A stretch of DNA of 64,000 bases from Haemonchus contortus (GCA_000469685.2 LS997563.1:29055897-29119896), one strand, 5' to 3'. Numbered from the stretch's first letter, positions 23,701 to 35,592 are shown. The notes: generated by a model from the letters alone, not told the origin. Made by a program: numbers and translations.

Positions 23701-24446
23701 CCTAAAAGGAGTGTCAACCTTCTTGAAATTGCAAATTCAACAATATCGTTTCGACTCCATTCTACATATATGCCTCGAAATTCTATGTATATCCGCACCC
23801 AACAAGATATCTTCAGGACCACTTCCCTTTCGACCCCTGTTCCCTGTTCTTGGGAGCCCTACAAAAGAGCTGCCTATAATTCTTGAGCTCGATCCTCTTT
23901 ATTGCACTTTTGCAATAAATTTCATGAACACTACTGACTATTTGGCCTGTACCACCCCTTCAGGACCCCTTCCTTCTTTTCCATATCGTTGCAATCCTGC
24001 CAGCTTCTTCCTCGACCCTCTTTACTGAGCGTGCTTCTAGGTTTTCTTGATTCCTCCCCCGCGATATCTCCTCGGATGAATACTCTGACCCAGTTTTATC
24101 TTTTATCGTTCCTTCTACCTGATTTTTTTCAATTTTGGATATTTGTGAGTCGATCTTACTTACCTTACCCTATGCTTTTCGTCAATCGTTTTGATATCAA
24201 TTCAGGCACACGTACATAAACTAACCTCTGGCTTTGCGGGGAACGTAAAACCGAATAGCCTATGATCCAGGATCTTCGTACAGAACAGGTAAGAGTCTTA
24301 GGTTGAGGTTTCATGGTCAGATGAGTTTCAAACTGGATAGAAAACAGTCCAGGAACAGATTGGAAGCCTGCTCACCGCCTTTCCCGGCAAGTTGCATTCG
24401 ATTCTTCACTAATTCCAATGGCTGAACCACAGCTGCTGCAGTCATT
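20724..24446 (-). CDS. misc-1: Mitochondrial 2-oxoglutarate/malate carrier, first exon not found
   Basis: This SLC25 carrier exchanges 2-oxoglutarate for malate across the inner mitochondrial membrane (malate-aspartate shuttle). Eight minus-strand exons join in phase: 24376-24446, 23519-23681, 22858-22967, 21743-21843, 21563-21668, 21090-21174, 20968-21034 and 20724-20909. They give 295 residues and a TAA stop. All three carrier repeats show the PxD/E signature: PLELVKNRMQ, PADLALIRM and PVDILKTRIQ. Family landmarks include NGLSAGLLRQATYTTTRLG, VVNAAQLATYSQAKQ and GFTPYYMRLGPHTVLTFIF, which fit the oxoglutarate carrier (C. elegans misc-1) rather than the dicarboxylate carrier. The animal protein is about 310 residues, so only some 15-20 N-terminal residues are missing. 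The first exon seen starts mid-codon after a TTTTCAG acceptor, so an upstream exon must exist. The 21090-21174 donor is GTCCTT, a weak match to consensus. Confidence 0.95.
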
Positions 24447-25598
24447 CTGAAAAGAAACATTGAATTACTCAGGGCTGTGAAGATTCTAGTCAGCGAGACA
24501 GATAGAGAACAGTTTAGCCACTGATCAATGACAGACAGCCCTGGTGAACTGGGAACTTATTTTCCCTTCGATGTTGTTTGCCACTCAGGAATCTTAGGTC
24601 CTCCTCCTCTAGAAGCTACCCCTGATCGACCTATATAGCAACTCTATCAAAAAGAAGGAAGGCTCTCATATGTTCAGGGAGACCTCTTTTGATCCTTGAA
24701 GCAAGTTTAACCTTGGTAATAGAGCGAAGCCCGAGCGCTTTCATTTCTGCATACCCCAATCAGCTAGTTTCTGTTTTGCCTACACAGCCTCATGGCAGCT
24801 CAGCATACTAAGCACCCAGTGTGCTATCATGCAGAAGAACCATACTACAGGTGAACTGAAGAAATTGTAAAGGCAAAAGTCGTGAAAGCAGAAATTCTAT
24901 GAAAATGATTGGGTGCGTATTGAAGGGGAGGAAAGGGGAGCAATGCGAGTCTATGAAGACGGTGGGAAGACTAAAGCGAAACATATCTCAATAATCGATA
25001 ACACAGAGCCTCAAACTATCCTATCCTTCCATTATATGATTCTCCTAGTCGTATGTTTCTAGGTATCAACTAGGAAGAACAGATCTTCTAGTATGCCCCT
25101 TTCTTTTCTTTCTCGTCGACTGTAGTGAGTCATCTCAGTCTGGCAGTTCATCTACAAAGAGTCCTTTCCCTTCGGTAGATGGAGCAAGACTGACTGATCG
25201 TTGACGCCCTTCTTGAGATACTTTTGGCGTCCCGATGTATTCAGTGCGTAATGGCCCTATTCAAGAATCGCCTCAATAGCGCATGACCTGTCTAGCTGGA
25301 TCAGATGAGTCCGCGACCCTCCTATGCTGAAGGATTCGATCGAGCATCTTTGCACTTTGCGCTCCCCATGTGTTGAATAACGTGACCGTGTCCATCCAGC
25401 CTGTGCACAATCGTGAAGCCTCTAAAGTGTAAGCCAAGGCAGAATCGAAAAGATGGGGATGGGCCGGATGTACTATGTACCTTCATGTCCCCATATCTCA
25501 GGGTTCTCGCGTTATTCGTCCCACTTAACACTAGGAGCAAGTCCGTTTCTTAAGAGTTCTGATGCTTACCCAGAGGGCATGCTGAAAGCCCATAAACG
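24447..25598. other. Upstream of the carrier; first exon not located
   Basis: The missing first exon of the carrier should lie here or further up. No stretch encoding the expected start of the first transmembrane repeat with a phase-2 donor was found. No repeats were recognised. Confidence 0.35.
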
Positions 25599-25627
25599 TA
25601 CTTGTTTTGACTTGATGTTTTGTTAAC
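25599..25627. repeat. 29-bp inverted repeat, left arm
   Basis: TACTTGTTTTGACTTGATGT and the following TTTGTTAAC pair with 27773-27801 at 27 of 29 positions. The arms bracket the LINE fragment and the minus-strand SINE. Confidence 0.75.
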
Positions 25628-27645
25628 TACTGGTATATCCTCCCCGGTGCAAGCACTGCTACTAATCTAGTTGACAGTTTACTTGACTGGTGTCTTGCCT
25701 TGAATCAAGGTAAATCGGTCGATGTGGTTTACGTTGATTTATCCAAGGCATTCGATAAGGTGAACCACCGTATTATGCTGCAGAAACTCGAAAGACTCGG
25801 TATAGGAGGTTGTTTACTGCAATGACTGAGATCTTACTTAAATTTGCGGCATATGACTGTCAGAGTAGGGCCATGCTTTTCTGAAAGGCACCTCTGTTGT
25901 AGTGGGGTGCCTCAGGGTGGGGTATTATCCCCCCTCCTGTTTTTGCTATATACAATGGAGCTACCACAAATCCTTAAAACATCGCAGCACATCAAGGTGC
26001 AAATCTATGCTGATGACGTGAAGTTGTATGGTATTTATGACCACTGTAACTATGATGAGGTTAGCTCAGCCTTGAAACTTTCCATTGAAAAGCTAAACGT
26101 TTGGGCGTCGGAACTAGGCCTAGCAATAAACTTGAGTAAATGTTCTGTTTTCCACATCGGCGAGGGAACCGCCAGAAGCTATGAAGTCAGAGGGGTTTCT
26201 CTCAAGGCAGTTGAGTCTGTGAGAGATCTTGGTGTATTTGTAGATTCCAAATTGAAGTTCTCTTCACATATTGACCATGCCGTGAATAAAGCGTATGCCT
26301 CGCTTTTCAGTATATTTCGGAACATACATAGCAATAGACCTGAAGTGCTCATTCGTCTTTATAAGGCATATGTCCTACCCCATTTAGAATACTGCTCCCA
26401 AATTTGGAGTCCAAGTCGGCTAAAGGACATAAGAAAGATCGAAAGGGTTCAGCATGTAGCTACTAGGTTAGTTTTCTCTCGGATCTATGGCTTTGGTTCT
26501 GGTACTATGCCTAGCTACGCCGAACGGTTGAAACTTTTCAACTTGGAAAGTTTGCATTACAGAAGGATTCTCTCTGATCTCGTTTTCGCTTTTCGTATAT
26601 TACGTGGTGAATTGATTGCTAGCCCAAGTAGGTTCTGGATCTTCAGGCCTTGTAGCGACAGAGGGAGTGGTTTTGTTCTGCATTATCCCAAAATCCAGGG
26701 CAGAAACTACTCACTCCTTTTCAACTTCTTCCCTTACCGAGTCGCTAGGTGGTTCCAACTGTTGCCTATCGAAGTGATGAGGTCTGAGAATAGTCAGGTC
26801 TTTAAGGCTAGGCTGAAGCGGATTGATTTACGTCGGGTTTTGGCTGTTGACGACCTCTTTTGACCCTTTCTTTTCAGATATTGTTTTGTACACAGATTCT
26901 ACTTATTACTTGGTTTCCTCCTATGATGGGCAGTGTAGCTTCCCGTGCTTTCCCGTTCACGCTATGGAAGTGTTGGTGCGGTCCACGAATGCCTTCCGAT
27001 GTCGTCTTGCGTGGCGCTGGAATGTCGAATCGGTCTGCAACTTCCTCAACGCCTGCAATGTGGAGGCCGGGTTACCTCTCGTACAATATGCATCGCGTCT
27101 CATGCCATAGTCAGCTCGTTTTGCTCCTGAGTTTGTAGTGTTTCCTCCGGTGTTTTGTAATGGTTTCGGTCTCTGGTGTTCTCTGATTTTTGCATTTATT
27201 TGTGCTAGTTTTTCTCTCTTTTTCATTGCACTTGTGGATCGCGTGTTGTTGCCAGTAGCTGTTAGGTTTCTTGTTAGTTGTGGTATAGTCTTGTCCTAAA
27301 TTGTTGTGATTCTTGATACGTGATTGGTTGCCATGTTTTAGGAGGCCTGCTCATGTTGCCTCTCACGTAATACTGGGGCCCTTTAAGTGATACTGGTGTT
27401 TTGTTATTGCGCTAGTTACCCGCTTTGAATACCTCTTTCAGGATTCCTTTTGGGCTTCCCTAACTAAATTCAAACCGATTTCTGAGTCGATCTTGCAGTC
27501 ATCGGTGCTTGTTCTTTTTTGTCTTTTTCAGTTTTCTTTTCATTCCTTGCCCCTCTTCCTTTCCCGGCCTGTTTTTCGGTAATTATATACGCCCATGTTT
27601 TGGGCTGGCATGTCGTTTTGACGTATGGAAATAAATAAATAAATA
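25628..27645 (+). pseudogene. 5'-truncated CR1/jockey-like LINE, reverse transcriptase
   Basis: RT sequence starts near 25650 and includes VDLSKAFDKVNH, then GVPQGGVLSPLLF near 25900 and the catalytic YADD at 26006-26017. A long thumb and connection region runs to the TGA after 26860. An in-frame TGA at 25823-25825 breaks the domain where family members usually have Trp, so the 339-residue frame from 25844 is only part of it. About 770 bp of 3' untranslated sequence follows and ends in an (AAAT)n tail at about 27628-27645, typical of non-LTR elements. The endonuclease and RT N-terminus are missing. It is distinct from the RTE fragment at 3776. Confidence 0.88.
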
Positions 27646-27654
27646 TCGCCGCAG

Positions 27655-27772
27655 TAAGCAAAGCGAAAGTCTCACAGGGTTAGCGAATTGTGGGCAAAAC
27701 TCCAGTCTGGGACGAGACTCGAACCCGTACTTGTCCTTTCCGGGGACCGTGCTCTTATCCCTTACACTATCG
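27655..27772 (-). repeat. tRNA-derived SINE copy, minus orientation
   Basis: Reading on the minus strand there is an A-box-like TAGTGTAAGGG (27759-27769), a B-box GGTTCGAGTCT (27715-27725), and a downstream body GGAGTTTTGCCCACAATTCG that matches the copy at 27841-28040. It directly follows the LINE tail. Confidence 0.75.
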
Positions 27773-27801
27773 GTTAACAAAACTTAAAGTCAAAACAAGT
27801 A
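27773..27801. repeat. 29-bp inverted repeat, right arm
   Basis: GTTAACAAAACTTAAAGTCA and the following AAACAAGTA are the inverted partner of 25599-25627. Confidence 0.75.
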
Positions 27802-27840
27802 CTAACATAAAGCTTACAGCTTAACAGTTCTGTGCTGATG

Positions 27841-28040
27841 TTAGCCGACCAGCTCAACACGTTGTACATGTGAGTGCTGATAAGCTATGGCATATAGGCC
27901 ATTAAGAAGGAGAGGGCAAGCAGGGTCTCGGTAGTGTAAGGGATATGAGCACGGTCTCCAGAAAGGACAAGTACGGGTTCGAGTCCCGTCCGAGACTGGA
28001 GTCTTGCCCACAAATCGCCAACCTTGTGAGACCCATAAAC
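27841..28040 (+). repeat. tRNA-derived SINE copy, plus orientation
   Basis: Contains a leader (CAGCTCAACACGTTGTACAT), a tRNA-like head opening GTCTCGG and closing CCGAGAC, and a non-tRNA body GGAGTCTTGCCCACAAATCG. The A box is TAGTGTAAGGG (27932-27942) and the B box is GGTTCGAGTCC (27976-27986). The acceptor and T arms pair well but the anticodon arm does not, so it is not a working tRNA gene. Transcription, if any, would be by RNA polymerase III from the internal boxes. Confidence 0.8.
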
Positions 28041-29974
28041 ATAGTTTATACACATGTAGACAGTAGCTTGGTGTGTCTGTAGGTCTGTCTATCTTTCTGT
28101 TGGTTTTCAAGATTCCCTATGATTACGATAAGGGAATAGATATGGAAACCCCACCACCAATTGAGATGCCAATAGCGAGAAGGAGCAAGGATTGATCAAT
28201 GACTCCGATAAGTATCGATTCGTAGTGTGATTGATCAGCTCGTGACACTTTGCTCTCTCCTGCAGTTGAGTAGGTAAACTGCTATGGCTCTTGGTAGTTG
28301 ATAACTCCAGCGTTGTGATATCAGTCGATAATGGCAGGGACCCTCTTGTGGTACAACGGGATGTGAGTCTGGAACTACATATTACATGATCCTCTTTATA
28401 TGCGGAGGGGCTACTAAACAGTCTCCAACGCTTCTAAGCTCATTAACAGCCAAGTTTCCACTTTTTCGTGAGAATGTTGACGCGAAGGGCTGGTTGACAG
28501 ACACAAAAGGAAGTGATCTGGCCTACTTCCGGAAGGTACCTAAACCAACAAAGCTTCTGCTGCAGCTCACAGTCTATGGCCTCGTTATTTGCAAAATTCT
28601 TGGGAATCACTACCACCTAGCTGAGCATTTGCTCAGTTGTGGATTTTCGGTAGAGATATCCATAATTCCAAGATTCTTGAAGTCGATGAGCATTTGGTGT
28701 ACGATTTACCGATGAAAGGTCCAAGTGAGTTTACAGGGTCTGGACCATACCATGGAATTGAGTTTGAGAAGCAATGAAGAGAAGAGCTGTATTTGGATTA
28801 CCAACCCTGCAGACCCGCCAAGTACAAACTTCGCTGCTTTGGGGATTTTCTTATCTGACGCCATCTGGTGGACTTATGAAGACGAAATCACGCCTGCAAC
28901 ATCTTCATCAAAGCACAGATTTCACCTGTAGATTTACAATACTGAAGCCTTTCTCAACTCACAAGCAATTCGAATAGAAAGAGACCTCTTCTCCCACAAA
29001 TACTGTTCAAATGACTTCCAACTACCTTGCGCGTGTTTACCTAAGATTTTACTTGTTGATGTGGTATGATAAGAATTGATAATTGCATTTTCCCCTATAG
29101 AAGGTGTTCATTTTCTAGCATGCATTGAGATGAGGTTCAGGAGAGAATGGGCATGGGAACCTTTTCGGGGTAGCCGCTTGAATGAGGAGTACAGGTTCAA
29201 TTACCACAAATCTATACTGCAGACTTGGTAATGTCCGTGGACAGCAACTTATTTTGACTTCTGGTCCAAAGAAACGGACGGTAAAAACGATTTAATGCAG
29301 AAATGAGCTATACAAGCAAGGATCCGATGAAGCCTAATTAAAAGTCACCGGGCAGCCATTGTTGGAATAGGTAGTGGGTTGGTGTTGGTTTGGCTGTGGA
29401 AACTGGCGCACATACACATGACCCGAAGATTAGATCCCAAATTGATACTCACTTGAGCCAACCAAGTTTTCTATTCTCCGGGGTTGGTTAGTTTGAGCTC
29501 GACATCTGGGATGACTTGCGCATTGGCCGGTCTCCAAGCCATTGTATGGTTCGCACATGCATTCGAAAAGGCTGCCACGATTCTGTCAAGATGCCGAATG
29601 CAAAGCGCATTCTTTGAACTGAATTGGTTTTCGCCGGTGATCTTGTTTTTTACTTTAGCCCCACTGTAGGAAACCTGCTGGATTTATTTTGGTTGATGGG
29701 CTGATTACGGGCATAGATGGTAACACACAAGTGAAGCACCACCGTTTGTGCTGTTAGGCAGGACGGGAGGGGTAAAGGGAAAGGAGGGAGGGGTGAGTAT
29801 AATAGTGGGTTCGAGGAGAAGATTGAACGAAGTAAAGCTAATGGCCATAAGATATCACCGGGGTCTCATTGCCTCTGAGGGATTACAAGGCAGCTCAAAT
29901 TCGTTGCTAACATTATAACGGTGAGGAAGAATTAACATTTATTTTCTGAATCATTTGAACTAGTCTGCTCTAAT
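28041..29974. other. No gene recognised
   Basis: Broken protein-like frames lie at 28386-28980 but no family could be assigned with confidence. The rest is low-complexity intergenic DNA. Confidence 0.35.
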
Positions 29975-29980
29975 TTTATT
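29975..29980 (-). terminator. Poly(A) signal of the SDR gene
   Basis: Minus-strand AATAAA, 58 nt beyond the TAG stop at 30039. Confidence 0.55.
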
Positions 29981-30038
29981 CAAACACGCGTTAACAATCA
30001 TTTTTTTATCATTTTTAAAAAGAAACATGTGAGCAACT

Positions 30039-33000
30039 CTAATTGTGAGTATCCGCCATGTTGACTGAGAAAATAGGGCACATAATAGATGATCCCCCGT
30101 CGATGACCAATGAATGCCCTACGATGAACGATGATACACGACGATCAGCCAGGAAAGCGATTGCTTCGGCAACGTCACGAGCAGCTCCTATTCGTCCTGC
30201 TGGTATAAGTGTCCTGTTTGACGATACAGCAGCTTCGGCCTGGAAGGTCAGTACAGTAAACTTGATTGGAACGAAAATAAACAAAATAAATAATTTTAAC
30301 CTGGATAGGAAACAGTCTGTATAGGTTACAACTTACTGAAAGCCATTAGTGAAAAAATGTGGTGCAAGTAAACAAAGGGTAAACAAGTAGTCAAGTATGC
30401 AATTATAGATCGGTTTGTTTATAAATTGGTTCAACATTAGCTAATACATTAACTTCGATATCTCCTGGAAATTCATTGGAGTCGGCAGGAATGGGAGGAA
30501 GCCACATTATTATTTATGTGTTAGCTGCTGAGGTTATGTCTACATAGATGATTTGCATTCCTACAAAGGTGGTCCTCAATGCAATAAATAAATGGACTGG
30601 GGATTAATGCAGGCCAGGCTAAAGCCGCAGATCTCATTCTGGAAGGTGCTCCACGTAGAAAATTCTCTTTTAGTGTTATTGCTTATAGACTGGCCCTCTT
30701 AGAAAACGGCATGGGAGATCTGATCTGACAAGGCCCAACACAAGCAGCCCCCTTAGGCAGAGTAAGGCGAACTTGACGTGCGTAGGTCCTCGGTACAGAT
30801 CACGCAGGCTCCGCTAGCTCCCGGATATCCACTGATGCAGCGAGAGGTAGGGCAAACGCGGCCATAGCCTGTGCGACACTTTCTAACTACTATGTAGAGC
30901 ATATTCGCTATGATCATTTTACAAACTCAGTTTTTTTTTCTAGCGACCCGGTGTGAGGGCACAAGCTCTTACCTTTCTCGCATTTTCTTCAGATAGACCT
31001 TGTTTCTGCATGATAGTCGTTGAAATGGCGCCAGGGCTGCAAGAAAAGCTATCACCACATAGAACTGCCGAGCTGTTGTGATTTCGAAAATAGCCGTTCC
31101 GAAGGGGTGATTAGCGCCTAAGGTTTTAAAGGGAAGATAATCACATATAATAGTTGAAAAGAGCCATGGAGGATCCAGATCTTACAGTTGAGCTGATGTA
31201 ATTATCAGGGCGCCGGGAGAGTACCTGCTAGAAATATCCCACCAGAACAGATTATGAAGGAACCGCTTTGGAAGTCTTCTTAAACTGCCATAAAAGGGTA
31301 CCAGCCGCCTGTATGCACCTCTCTTTTCCTTGCTTATTCAACTCTGTAATGACGAACTGTCTTCTCATAATCGATACGCACTCCTTTATGTGTTCAAATC
31401 CATCCAGTCCGCTTTCTGGGTCTTTTGAAACCTATTCCCACTATTAGGCCCTGAACTCCTTCTCAGTGGTCCATGCGCTTGGTTCAAACACTGGTAACAA
31501 TACACTCAACAAGATACTCTAAGTTTCAATCTCATCGACTGAATGCGACATCGTCCGATGCACTAAACAAACTAAAAATCAGGAAACTGCGTGGCAACGT
31601 CCTTGAACATTATTTTTATCTCAGCTTCCAAAATTTTACGAAAAATCTGGACCTTTTCGATGTATTCGGTTTCTTCCGATTGTCTCAGTATCGTTTCACT
31701 GTTATTTCATATCATTAGGTTTCTATGGTCACTCGAGGTATTTCAAGTTTGGAAAACTTTTTCTTATCTACCGTCGTCACCTATGGTGAATGCTAATATT
31801 TTTCTTCATTTACAGTTATTTCTACGTTTTCGCTCCCCCCGACGACCTCGATATTCCCAAGAGTCTTAGCGAACAACAAAACAATGTTGGTTATAGTGCG
31901 AGCCTGTAAGAACTAACTTCACTGAGTTGACTCTGACCCCATCTGCGATGTATTTGACAGCCAAAGATTTGGTCAGCTGTTCAAGTGCTGCTTTCGACAT
32001 ACTGTAGTATGGCAGACCTGGGAGCTAAAAGCATGAACGCTCAGTTACGAGGAATGAGAATTACTACGAGTCCACGTCCATGAGTTATTCTACTTCAAGA
32101 AATATAATTTGCTGAGCAGTACATTCAAAACTACAAAGGAATTTTAAAGTACTACTTGTAACTAACCGCAAATGGTAGTCCCGCAATACTGCTAACCATA
32201 ACGATCTCTCCCTTTGATGCAATGAGGTGTGGAAGAGCACGCTTTGTAAGCGAGAGTACACTGAATGTTGAAAAAGGTAGTTTTGAAAAGCTGAAGTTTC
32301 ATGATCAGATGAAGCTTTGCACGAACACTTTAGTATTGAGATTCATAACGTAGTCATAAGTCTCCATAGTTTGATCAAAGCCATGTGTCGATGTGTTTGA
32401 AGGAGCTGTGCCACCTGCATTGTTAACCTGGAAGGCATCAGGTTAACGGTCAATCTTTTTTATAGTAAAAGTGCATGCACTATTTGGTAAATAAACAGTA
32501 TTTGCGGCAGTAACTCTGGTGAGATTAAGGCAGTGGGTGGACTCTATAGCAGAATGGCCATGGCACCCACCCGTCAGTCTTTTCGCTGCCTACGGTTCCC
32601 ATTCACTAGAAATTCGAATCTTATCCTTACCCTGACACTCCGTCATGCGGAGTGCGGTACATGCGGTAACCTCGCTTGGATCAAAGATTTCACACCTGAC
32701 GTGACGTGAAAAGTAAAAAGGAATTGCTGAGCAAAAGAGCACTCTCGACTATCTCTGCAAATTGTATTTTCTCAGCTATCCGTCTGAAAGAGCGAAATCC
32801 GTTCGTTGGCAAACTCCGGTGATTTGTTGACCCCGATGAAGTATTACAGTAATATGGTGACTTCAGACTGTTTGACAATCTTTGGCTTTTCAAAAGCGAA
32901 ACAACTGACTACGTTAGCTCAATTACCTAATCTACATGCGAGACGATCAACTGGCTGCGCTTCCTCCCGACCAATCAGAAAAACGCTCAGCTGTACAGTT

Positions 33001-33772
33001 TCGTGCGAGCGAGCGCAAACTAACCATTAAAATATGTACTGGTTAGGAATCCCTGACGACATGCCGCAGTGTGAGACAACTAGCTAAGAAACGCAACGCA
33101 CTGTCGGAAGAAGTGAATCGGAGCGTCCATGCCTTTGCTGGAACTCAAGCTGAAAGAGGTGCAGAACAAAGTTTTCCGATTTCTGCACTACTCCTCCACA
33201 GCCCTCGATAGATCTGCCTCTTGCTCTTGTATGTTACCGATTTTTTTTCAACATTCTTTTCGGCTCCATTCCAACTTTGCCGTAGCCGGACCATCAGGAC
33301 ATTGAACCCATCCGAGTCGCAGTTTGTTTACTTGCTTGAAAAACAAACAAAAAATTATCATCGGAACCTACTAGAATATCGATTTTTCCAAACTGCTCGA
33401 TAGTAGCATCGATGATCTTCTTCTGAATGACTTCATCTATTAAATCCCCCTGTATAGCCACGATATCCTCCTTCTTTGCGCCTACAACTTGCATTTCTTT
33501 TCGTGTTTCCTGGAAAGAGGTAATGGTTGAGAACGAGCTCCAGCAATTGGAGAACATTGATCTTATCAGACTTATGCCAGCCTACCGCAAGTGCTTTGTC
33601 ATCTCGCCCTGTAATCGTGACTTTTGCACCCTCTTCAGCGAAAAGCACTGCTGTTGCCCGTCCGATACCATTGCTCGAGCCTTAAACGTAGAATTGAGCA
33701 GAGTCTTCTCTCAACTGAGCCATAGTTTTTACCTGTTACAATTACTACTTTGCCCTCGAAACGTCCAACCAT
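30039..33772 (-). CDS. Short-chain dehydrogenase/reductase (SDR family), complete
   Basis: This is an NAD(P)-dependent oxidoreductase of the classical SDR family; the substrate cannot be read from sequence. Eight minus-strand exons join in phase: 33733-33772, 33586-33680, 33372-33509, 32327-32427, 32167-32260, 31918-32024, 30973-31036 and 30039-30239. They give 279 residues, the usual size. The Rossmann fold shows TGSSNGIG (13-20), GRDD after the second strand, NNAG (93-96), the catalytic serine in VSSIAG (about 149), YSMSK (Tyr163, Lys167), and NPGAI after the active site. The C-terminus has the SDR pattern ADRRVSSFIVGHSLVIDGGSS. The start MVGRFEGKVVIVTG is preferred over an upstream in-frame ATG because a TTTTTCAG acceptor lies 5 nt before it. 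It resembles the C. elegans dhs group. No signal peptide or membrane span is seen, so it is probably cytosolic or peroxisomal. Confidence 0.94.
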
Positions 33773-33785
33773 TTTCTCTGAAAAA
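33773..33785 (-). promoter_or_regulatory. Probable trans-splice acceptor of the SDR gene
   Basis: On the minus strand, GCATTTTTCAG is followed by AGAAA and the ATG. The 3' splice consensus with no partner donor close by, directly before a start codon, fits leader trans-splicing in nematodes. Confidence 0.55.
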
Positions 33786-34319
33786 TGCAACGATGAAAAG
33801 CGGTTGATAAGGCAATGTTCGAATATGTATCTCAATCCGAATACTTGTACTCATACTACTTCACAAAAGAAGTTGAACTAAGGAAACTTCAGTGGCAACA
33901 CAAAGGCATCATTAGGAGTAGCAATCGATCTGTGAAGAGCATTGAACAGGGAGATTAGAAAGGTCTCCTTGAGCACCTATACACCTCAATATATGGGCCT
34001 TCGATCCTTTTTTTTTTTGAGAAACTGGGCGAGAGCACCTAACAATCAGAAGGGCTCGCAAAGTAGAAAAGCGAGATCAAGGGCTGCGAGTTGAGGTGTG
34101 GCGAGACAACTAACTAAAACATGCTACGCTCCGAGTCAATTAACAAATTGTGAGGTCCGTCTGGAGCTGTATAACCTGGTCGCGTCGAAGAGATAACTGC
34201 AGTGAGTCGTTGCATCAGGTCAGCTGGGTCATCCAAGCAAAAGAGAGACTTATACCCTAGCCCAAGGTATAAAGTTAGAAGTTTTGAAAAAACTATATTT
34301 CCTTTGAAGCCAACACATA
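33786..34319. other. No gene recognised
   Basis: Upstream of the SDR gene and before the mariner element. Only short frames and a poly-T run near 34010-34019. Confidence 0.4.
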
Positions 34320-34321
34320 TA

Positions 34322-35590
34322 CAGGGTGTCCCAAAATTATTTGCGCCGGTTTATAGCAATATATTTGAAACTTCTCAGCTGCGAAAGACGATGGAATTTC
34401 TATGCACGCTAGCTAACACTATGTGCTACAACATGCTAAAGTCGCATTCCAAAATATCCCCCGTGAGTGCGAATATTAGTCAAAGTTTGCTTTCGACTTG
34501 ATCGCATGTGGCACGCAGGTATCCTCCTCCATTTCTTCCCAGCCATTCTTCAGCCTTTGCATTCTAGGATTCCAAACTGGGACCGCAAACTCTACAGGAC
34601 CTCTTCTAATAAGGGACTAGTCGTGGGGTCAAGTGAGTCAAGTTCTGGAAAATAAGATGACCATTCCTCTTCACCAATGAAGTCGGGCAGCTGTCGTCGG
34701 CACCACTCGCGGGCAAGCTTGGCTCTGTGGGCTAGAGTAGCGTCCTGCTGGAAGGACTACGAGATGTTTCAGGAATTGTAGTTGAATCAACTTTTCATCA
34801 CACCCATCAGTACGCTGTTCGAGTACTGGTCTTGGTCAATTTTCACGCCTGCACCGAAGAAACCACGAGCGGCTTACCCTTGCCACTGATTTCCTCGAAA
34901 AACATCATTTTAATGTTCTGATAGCAACCTTTTTGTGAGATATTACACGCTGGATGTTTCTTTCCGGAACGCGAACGTTTTAGTTGTTGAGGGATGGCCT
35001 TATCGTAAAAAAATTTTTGGCCACAGAAAATGACGAAGAGTTGCGTGTCATCACTCAAGTGGGTCTGCGACTTTCTGCAATTTTTGGCCCTGCAGCATCT
35101 ATTGAGATCGGGATTTTAGCATACGATAGGAATGGTAGTGAAGCTTCTGCATGACGTTCTTCCATCGCTATAACTCCTGTAAACCGTGCCCGTTGACTTC
35201 CTTTTGATGGCTCGCCCAGGATCCCGACCGATTGGCAGACGGACCATTTTAATAGTCCTATCTTCAGAAACATTCTACCTTTCTATCTGTTCTGGTTTGT
35301 CTCTGATTCAATCTTCTTTTCTTTGTCGTTTAATAGCCTCCTATACGGTTGATAGAAAAATCCCAAAGAATTTCATAACGCCCTTCCACTTCTCGCGCGT
35401 CAATGATTGCAAGTGGCATTGAATGAGCCTCTCTCATCTGAAAGATATTGGGAGTTCCACATCAGCAACCATGCATATTGCAAGAAAACCTTCTTATGCA
35501 ACTAATTAATAGCAGGTAATGTGAATTTGATAGATTATTTCTACCTTAAAAATTACTGAACTTTGGCGCAAATAATTTTGGGACACCCTG
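34322..35590 (-). mobile_element. Decayed Tc1/mariner-type transposon, 1.27 kb
   Basis: TA at 34320-34321 and 35591-35592 flank perfect 26-bp terminal inverted repeats starting CAGGGTGTCCCAAAATTATT. Transposase remnants read on the minus strand. From 35420 downward there are scattered N-terminal pieces, and at 34843-35058 a catalytic-core stretch around DDTQLFVIFCGQKF. Fragments in a different frame toward 34480 keep the spacing of the mariner C-terminal end (LARE, then KKWRRIP). Multiple stops and frame changes make it inactive. The perfect repeats contrast with the decayed ORF, so it could still be mobilised in trans. Confidence 0.8.
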
Positions 35591-35592
35591 TA

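Noticed and set aside
27930..27995. Apparent tRNA gene with good A and B boxes
   Set aside because: The acceptor and T arms pair but the anticodon arm does not close, the base before the anticodon is not T, and the same sequence recurs with a shared non-tRNA body, so it is a SINE head.
28430..28570. Frame reading AKFPLFRENVDAKGW and YFRKVPKPTK, reminiscent of a forkhead DNA-binding domain
   Set aside because: The recognition helix between the two phrases is absent and shortened, no upstream or downstream exons fit, and the frame is broken; the resemblance may be chance.
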